This document shows, piece after piece, positions 5,901-8,200 of a DNA stretch of 8,200 bases. The stretch's first letter is position 1. Each line of letters opens with the position of its first letter. Origin of the DNA: Acidobacteriaceae bacterium (GTDB taxonomy: Bacteria > Acidobacteriota > Terriglobia > Terriglobales > Acidobacteriaceae); the NCBI GenBank assembly GCA_003156235.1, contig PMGP01000220.1, forward strand, positions 4,313-12,512, read 5' to 3'. Under the pieces are notes generated by a model. The model ran no database searches, was not told where the DNA came from, and was given only the letters and a program-made list of their open reading frames with translations. The position numbers were made by a program, and so were the translations under genes.

Positions 5901-7794
5901 CTCCCAGCCCGGCCATCATGGTGTACGGCGTCGAACCCGCCTGCGACATGCTCACCACCTCGGCCAGCGAACCCAGGCTCCCATTCAAGTTTTGAAAATG
6001 AGTGGCGTCGCTCGCATTGCACGCCGTTCCCGTCTCGCCGATGGCGTCGGTCGAGCGCCACAGCCCGCTGTCGTTGCCCACAAAAATCTCCAGCGGATTA
6101 TTCGCATTCCAGGCCAGCGCATGTTGGTATTCGCCCACCTGCGCGCTCATGCAGGTGGTCGAATTTGTGGTGTTGCGCCACACGCAGCCGGGCGACAGGC
6201 TGTCCGTCAAGTAGCACTGCCACAAGTCATGGTCGCCGGCCAGCAGCATGGTTTCCTGCCCGGAGGGAACCGCCGCCAGCGCCAGGTTGTAGTCGCCGTT
6301 CGCAATCGCCGTGTCAAGCGGGGGTGCAACCTCCAGGGCCGCCGTGCTCAACGGGAATGCAAAGGTGATCGTCGGATTGCTGCACGCGCCCGTGCTCGCC
6401 GCGCACTGATCCATCCAAATCCCCTGGTCCTGATTGTCAACGGCCACCGTCCACGCAAACGTGTCGCCAGTCTGCGGATTCACCGCCAGCGCCCCACGAA
6501 AAATTGGGCAGCCGGTCGATCCCGTCGTGTCGGTATTGGTCGGGCAAAGCCCCGCACTCGTCATCAGCCCCGCGCCTGGCTGATTGGTCATCCGCGTCCA
6601 CGTAATCCCATCCGCCGACTGGTAATAGCCGTGGTAGCGCACCGCCGCCACAAACAGTTGCCGTACCGGATTCCACACCACCGCGGTCGCCGCATTCCCG
6701 TCGGGCGTCGCAAATGCATCGCTCGGCCCTTGCACGTCTTTCGTACCGTCCGTAATGCGCGCCAGCGCCCACGTCGCCCCGCCGTCGGAGGAGAAGTACA
6801 GTCCCTCGTAGCTCTGCCCCGGCGAGTCCGCATTCACCAACGTGCCTTCGTATGCCTGCGAAACCGCCATCACCACCCGTTGCTGGTTCGCCGTACTCCA
6901 CGCAAAGCCCGCAATTCCCTCCCCGGCAAAGCTGTACTGTTGGTCCGATGTGGCGGAAATCAGGCTCCACGTCGTTCCGCCGTCGGTGGAGCGCAGAATT
7001 CCGGCCCCGTAATAAGAATCCAGAGCGTCGTTTGGGTCGCCGGTCCCGGCCAATATCACTCCCGTGCCGCCCGGCTGCACGCTCAGCGCGCCAATGCTGA
7101 TTGACGAGCCCGCCGCGCCGCCCATTCCCGGCGCCTCATCGGTCAGCGGAATGAAGCTGATGTTGGCAGTGTTGGTTGTGTCCGCATTCTGCGACCGCCA
7201 AACCCCGCCGCCGGTGGTTCCCGCGTAGAGCGTGTTGCCGGTCGCATCCGACGGGTCCAGCGCCAGCGCGGAGATGCGCCCGGTCACCAGGCCAAAGTTT
7301 TTTGACTGCACAGCCATGGGCCCCAGCGACAGCCAGGTCGCGGTTCCCTGCCCCGCCGCCATCGCCTGTGCCATCCCAGCCTCAGCCGTCCCAGCCGACT
7401 CAGCCGTCATGGGCTCCGCCGAGGCCTTCCGCGGCGCGCTCCGGCGAAAATTTCCAGCTCCCGCCCAGCCCTGCACTCCGCCGCGCGCCCAGCCTCTCTG
7501 CGCCAGGAATCGCTCCGCCTGCACTACCCGTGGAGGTAGTTTAGCCCGCCGCGACGCCCCCCGGGCAGCATCCGTAGCGGCAGTTTCCTTTTCATCTGAA
7601 CTTGTCTTTTGTGGAATGCTGGGCGTCACGAACATCGCCGCCAAAACCAGCGCTGTCAGCCACCTGCTAGCCCTCCGGACTTTGCCGGATCGGAGCGTGC
7701 CGCGCCCCCTCGCAGGACGCAACCAAGCACAACTCACCGCCCTGCTGCCAATGGCAGCTTCACCGTAAGGCCGCTCAATAGCCCAAATGCTCAC
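2989..7794 (-). CDS. Giant exported Asp-box (BNR) propeller and choice-of-anchor-D Ig-repeat protein
   Basis: The 1601-residue product looks like a secreted or membrane-anchored surface protein; its ligand or substrate cannot be read from sequence. The first export signal is the hydrophobic stretch at 46-59 after a basic run (KVRRASR). Residues 85-102 (KLPPRVVQAERFLAQRGW) form a short charged linker. Residues 150-985 look like beta-propeller: Asp-box motifs STDGGTTW (269-276), SSDGGATW (335-342) and STDGGAHW (884-891), a degenerate one at 393-400, and blade-like LYAGTTGGGVWRS (189-201), IFVGNDSGLWRST (570-582) and YGRGIWM (974-980). Twelve Cys fall here, several in close pairs. Four choice-of-anchor-D (HYDIN/ASPM-like) Ig repeats follow (997-1092, 1099-1199, 1207-1303, 1307-1418). 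Residues 1420-1601 form a last Ig-like unit interrupted by a membrane hairpin (about 1514-1556). The GTG start (7792-7794) has AGGA 5 bases upstream. No sialidase catalytic set was recognised, so an enzyme name is not justified. Confidence 0.9.
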   Translation of the reverse strand: MSIWAIERPYGEAAIGSRAVSCAWLRPARGRGTLRSGKVRRASRWLTALVLAAMFVTPSIPQKTSSDEKETAATDAARGASRRAKLPPRVVQAERFLAQRGWARGGVQGWAGAGNFRRSAPRKASAEPMTAESAGTAEAGMAQAMAAGQGTATWLSLGPMAVQSKNFGLVTGRISALALDPSDATGNTLYAGTTGGGVWRSQNADTTNTANISFIPLTDEAPGMGGAAGSSISIGALSVQPGGTGVILAGTGDPNDALDSYYGAGILRSTDGGTTWSLISATSDQQYSFAGEGIAGFAWSTANQQRVVMAVSQAYEGTLVNADSPGQSYEGLYFSSDGGATWALARITDGTKDVQGPSDAFATPDGNAATAVVWNPVRQLFVAAVRYHGYYQSADGITWTRMTNQPGAGLMTSAGLCPTNTDTTGSTGCPIFRGALAVNPQTGDTFAWTVAVDNQDQGIWMDQCAASTGACSNPTITFAFPLSTAALEVAPPLDTAIANGDYNLALAAVPSGQETMLLAGDHDLWQCYLTDSLSPGCVWRNTTNSTTCMSAQVGEYQHALAWNANNPLEIFVGNDSGLWRSTDAIGETGTACNASDATHFQNLNGSLGSLAEVVSMSQAGSTPYTMMAGLGAIGTAGVNSATGTTTDWPEILGGEGGPVAIDPVTTMNWYANNGVGVSIYLGTPPQGSTPGAFNAVLNKTTDPSAGVVQDGLKMNSPAPFLVDPLDNTKLLIATCRVWRGPASGVGWSSGDAISPIFDNHASSGPCSGDALIRSMAAIELPDSTALPSGGEVVYVGMYGEANGGGTLSGHVLSASYNAATGTWSAWTDLTTLNAVTNDTHTMNYYGFDISSLFIDPHDTTGQTVYVTVAGFQTLPKNVQVVYRSTDGGAHWTTLMANLLPWAPANSLVVDPQDANTVYIATDIGVYSTQQIASCASVPFECWSPLGSGLPEAPVVALSAAPATASVHNLVAATYGRGIWMTPLLGAGGGGSGPATDTLSVTSLSFPSTDAGQLSSAQIVTLTNSGAVTLISIAISVSGSFQQTNECSTSLAANSSCAISVQFDPATTGSQTGSLSISDVTRTQPETVALSGMGLAQPVLGVSPASLTFSGTVGQSSPAQTVTVSNTGGAPLANVGFQMIGLSASSFSYGSTTCGATLANGGSCTVQVTFTPAAAGGSMAALVISSSTPGVAPVTVPLTGTSQNPVGLNVSPAQLVFPIVASGQSSTAQVTITNNGVTAANSLTFPVTPPFSVTQNTCGTSLAAGASCTIGVVFSPALDGNFTGTLTIASSSQTQALVLLSGTGGVPGSVQFQPGLIGPCSVGTTAVNCFPQTGVGLLSSPVTVTITNPDPVTSLRSLALAVSAGFKLVSNACPSTLAALASCTVGVEFAPTSVGTQSGTLTVSDSVLTPGSIMTLSGTGFDFAVVPSGSSTQTVANGQTAYYTLSICGAEGCSSSTPGLGSQGVFTFQCGSLPAYSSCIFNPASEIVPANTTVNVTVQIATGLTTASVHSSPPLSWPALPLACGLLLAPFALRRGRKALLLVALLAILMGGVSSCTSSGILSGGTVPGSGSGITSPGTYSVVVTAISNGVQHQVTLTLIVD
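3127..3264 (-). other. Membrane hairpin inside the last Ig-like domain of the giant protein
   Basis: These codons give residues 1511-1556. They comprise a first hydrophobic run (WPALPLACGLLLAPFAL, 1516-1532), a basic turn (RRGRK, 1533-1537) and a second run (ALLLVALLAILMGGV, 1538-1552) ending in SSC (C1555), which resembles a lipobox. Ig-like sequence before it (DFAVVPSG..., from 1421) and strand-like sequence after it (GTYSVVVTAISNGVQHQVTLTLIVD, 1577-1601) look like two parts of one beta domain. Confidence 0.6.
3541..4806 (-). other. Four tandem choice-of-anchor-D Ig-like repeats in the giant protein
   Basis: Residues 997-1418 contain four units of about 95-110 residues. Each begins near a strand of the type LSVTSLSFPS or LGVSPASLTFSG, carries an 'xVTxTNxG' strand, a Cys pair with exactly nine residues between (C1046/C1056, C1153/C1163, C1257/C1267, C1372/C1382), then a V-x-F-x-P turn, and ends in LSGTG or a close variant. 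The fixed Cys spacing suggests one disulfide per unit. Such modules commonly act as stalks or adhesive parts of exported bacterial proteins. Confidence 0.75.
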
Positions 7795-7799
7795 ACGCG

Positions 7800-7804
7800 T
7801 CCTG
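7800..7804 (-). promoter_or_regulatory. Ribosome binding site supporting the GTG start of the giant protein
   Basis: The minus strand reads CAGGA, 5 bases before the GTG at 7792-7794. Later in-frame GTG (residue 20) and TTG (residue 25) codons would shorten the unusually long leader before the signal segment, but both have poorer sites. Confidence 0.45.
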
Positions 7805-7919
7805 CCTGTGATTCCGTCGTCCCCTCCCCGTTTATTAGCATCCTCTGAGGGGGACTTGATCGAAACCCTATAGCTTACTTCGTGCGAAACACGCAGCTTA
7901 CGGGATTGAAACTGGCTGG

Positions 7920-7948
7920 ATTATAGACCACTAATGGGACAATTTGCA
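7920..7948 (-). promoter_or_regulatory. Candidate promoter of the giant exported protein gene
   Basis: The minus strand contains a perfect -10 box, TATAAT (7920-7925). The best -35 match at a 17-base distance, TGCAAA (7943-7948), is poor, so the promoter would be weak or activator-dependent if real. Transcription would start near 7913 and leave a leader of about 118 bases. It lies in the 210-base gap 7795-8004, where I see no gene. Confidence 0.35.
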
Positions 7949-7975
7949 CTTTTTACGAATGTGCGGCAGCGGCCA

Positions 7976-8057
7976 GTTCACAATTCCGCCAACTTGCTAA
8001 CTCGCTATCCCCGCGCAGCGGAGGCTAACTTGCTGCTCTTGTTCACAATTCCGCCAA
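7976..8057. repeat. Pair of exact 17-bp direct repeats, 65 bp apart
   Basis: GTTCACAATTCCGCCAA occurs at 7976-7992 and again at 8041-8057. The DNA between them also holds shorter echoes (AACTTGCT at 7991 and 8027; GCTAACT at 7996 and 8024), so the segment looks like a degenerate tandem array. One copy lies inside the possible reading frame that enters from the right edge and the other lies just beyond its stop codon. Confidence 0.7.
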
Positions 8058-8200
8058 TTGATCCCGATGGGTGACCCAGAGACTGCCCGGAGCTTACGAG
8101 TGCCTCCGTTCTCGTTTTTATGACTTGGGAAACCTCAATCCGCTGACCCATCCAGAAAAAATCGCCCATCGCCAGCCCCTCGTTAGAAAGTGCGTAGCTC
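8005..8200 (-). CDS. Possible C-terminal end of an unknown protein (enters from right edge)
   Basis: One minus-strand frame is open from the window edge to a TAG at 8005-8007, giving 64 residues that begin SYALSNEGLAMGDFFWMGQR and end KSSKLASAARG. It shares the strand of all other genes, and the first 30 residues have a protein-like mix of charged, hydrophobic and aromatic residues. The final third is Ser/Gly/Ala-rich and overlaps the 17-bp direct repeat, so the true end may have been altered by duplication. No family is recognised. An open frame of this length can occur by chance. If it is not coding, then 7795-8200 holds only the promoter candidate and the repeats. Confidence 0.35.
   Translation of the reverse strand, partial: SYALSNEGLAMGDFFWMGQRIEVSQVIKTRTEALVSSGQSLGHPSGSIGGIVNKSSKLASAARG

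Noticed and set aside
5737..7104. Long plus-strand open frame (455 codons) opposite the giant protein gene
   Set aside because: The product is dominated by Arg, His and Pro in the way expected for the reverse complement of a GC-rich gene. It has no motif or convincing start signal and is fully covered by a well-supported gene.
7881..7912. CRISPR-like motif ending in GGGATTGAAAC
   Set aside because: The ending resembles some CRISPR repeats, but there is only one copy in the window, with no spacers and no cas genes.
8068..8078. Palindrome TGGGTGACCCA as an operator
   Set aside because: It is a single short palindrome inside a possible coding frame, with no second site or regulator gene nearby.

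Overview
The window reads as chromosomal DNA of an acidobacterium (Acidobacteriota, probably Terriglobia). This is an inference from three things: moderately GC-rich coding sequence, a very large exported protein that joins Asp-box (BNR) propeller repeats to tandem choice-of-anchor-D Ig-like repeats, and short palindromic repeats scattered between genes. No mobile element, CRISPR array, tRNA or rRNA was seen. Every gene I can support lies on the minus strand, so transcription runs from right to left.

Layout in the direction of transcription: (1) 8005-8200 may hold the 3' end of a gene that enters from the right edge; support is weak. (2) 7795-8004 is a leader region with a good -10 box and one arm of a 17-bp direct repeat. 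(3) 2989-7794 encodes a 1601-residue exported protein: signal segment, about 830 residues of propeller, four Ig-like repeats with a fixed Cys pair, then a last Ig-like domain that seems to be interrupted by a transmembrane hairpin. (4) 2781-2988 holds two adjacent TCCC-loop hairpins and a likely promoter for gatC. (5) 2469-2780 is gatC and 822-2294 is gatA, two subunits of the tRNA-dependent amidotransferase; gatB is not in the window. (6) 379-711 encodes a small three-helix membrane protein. (7) 1-252 is the 5' end of a gene for an exported protein that continues beyond the left edge.

GatC and GatA act together, with an unseen GatB, to convert mischarged Glu-tRNA(Gln) and/or Asp-tRNA(Asn) to the correctly amidated forms in the cytoplasm. 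The other genes have no evident link to that pathway or to one another. A 58-bp hairpin repeat occurs twice almost intact (281-338 and 744-801) and once in a diverged shorter form (2373-2418), each time in a gap between genes. The most unusual local points are the gatA stop codon lying inside a 7-bp tandem repeat, and the membrane hairpin placed inside the terminal Ig-like domain of the giant protein. I do not see a recognisable new multi-gene system here.
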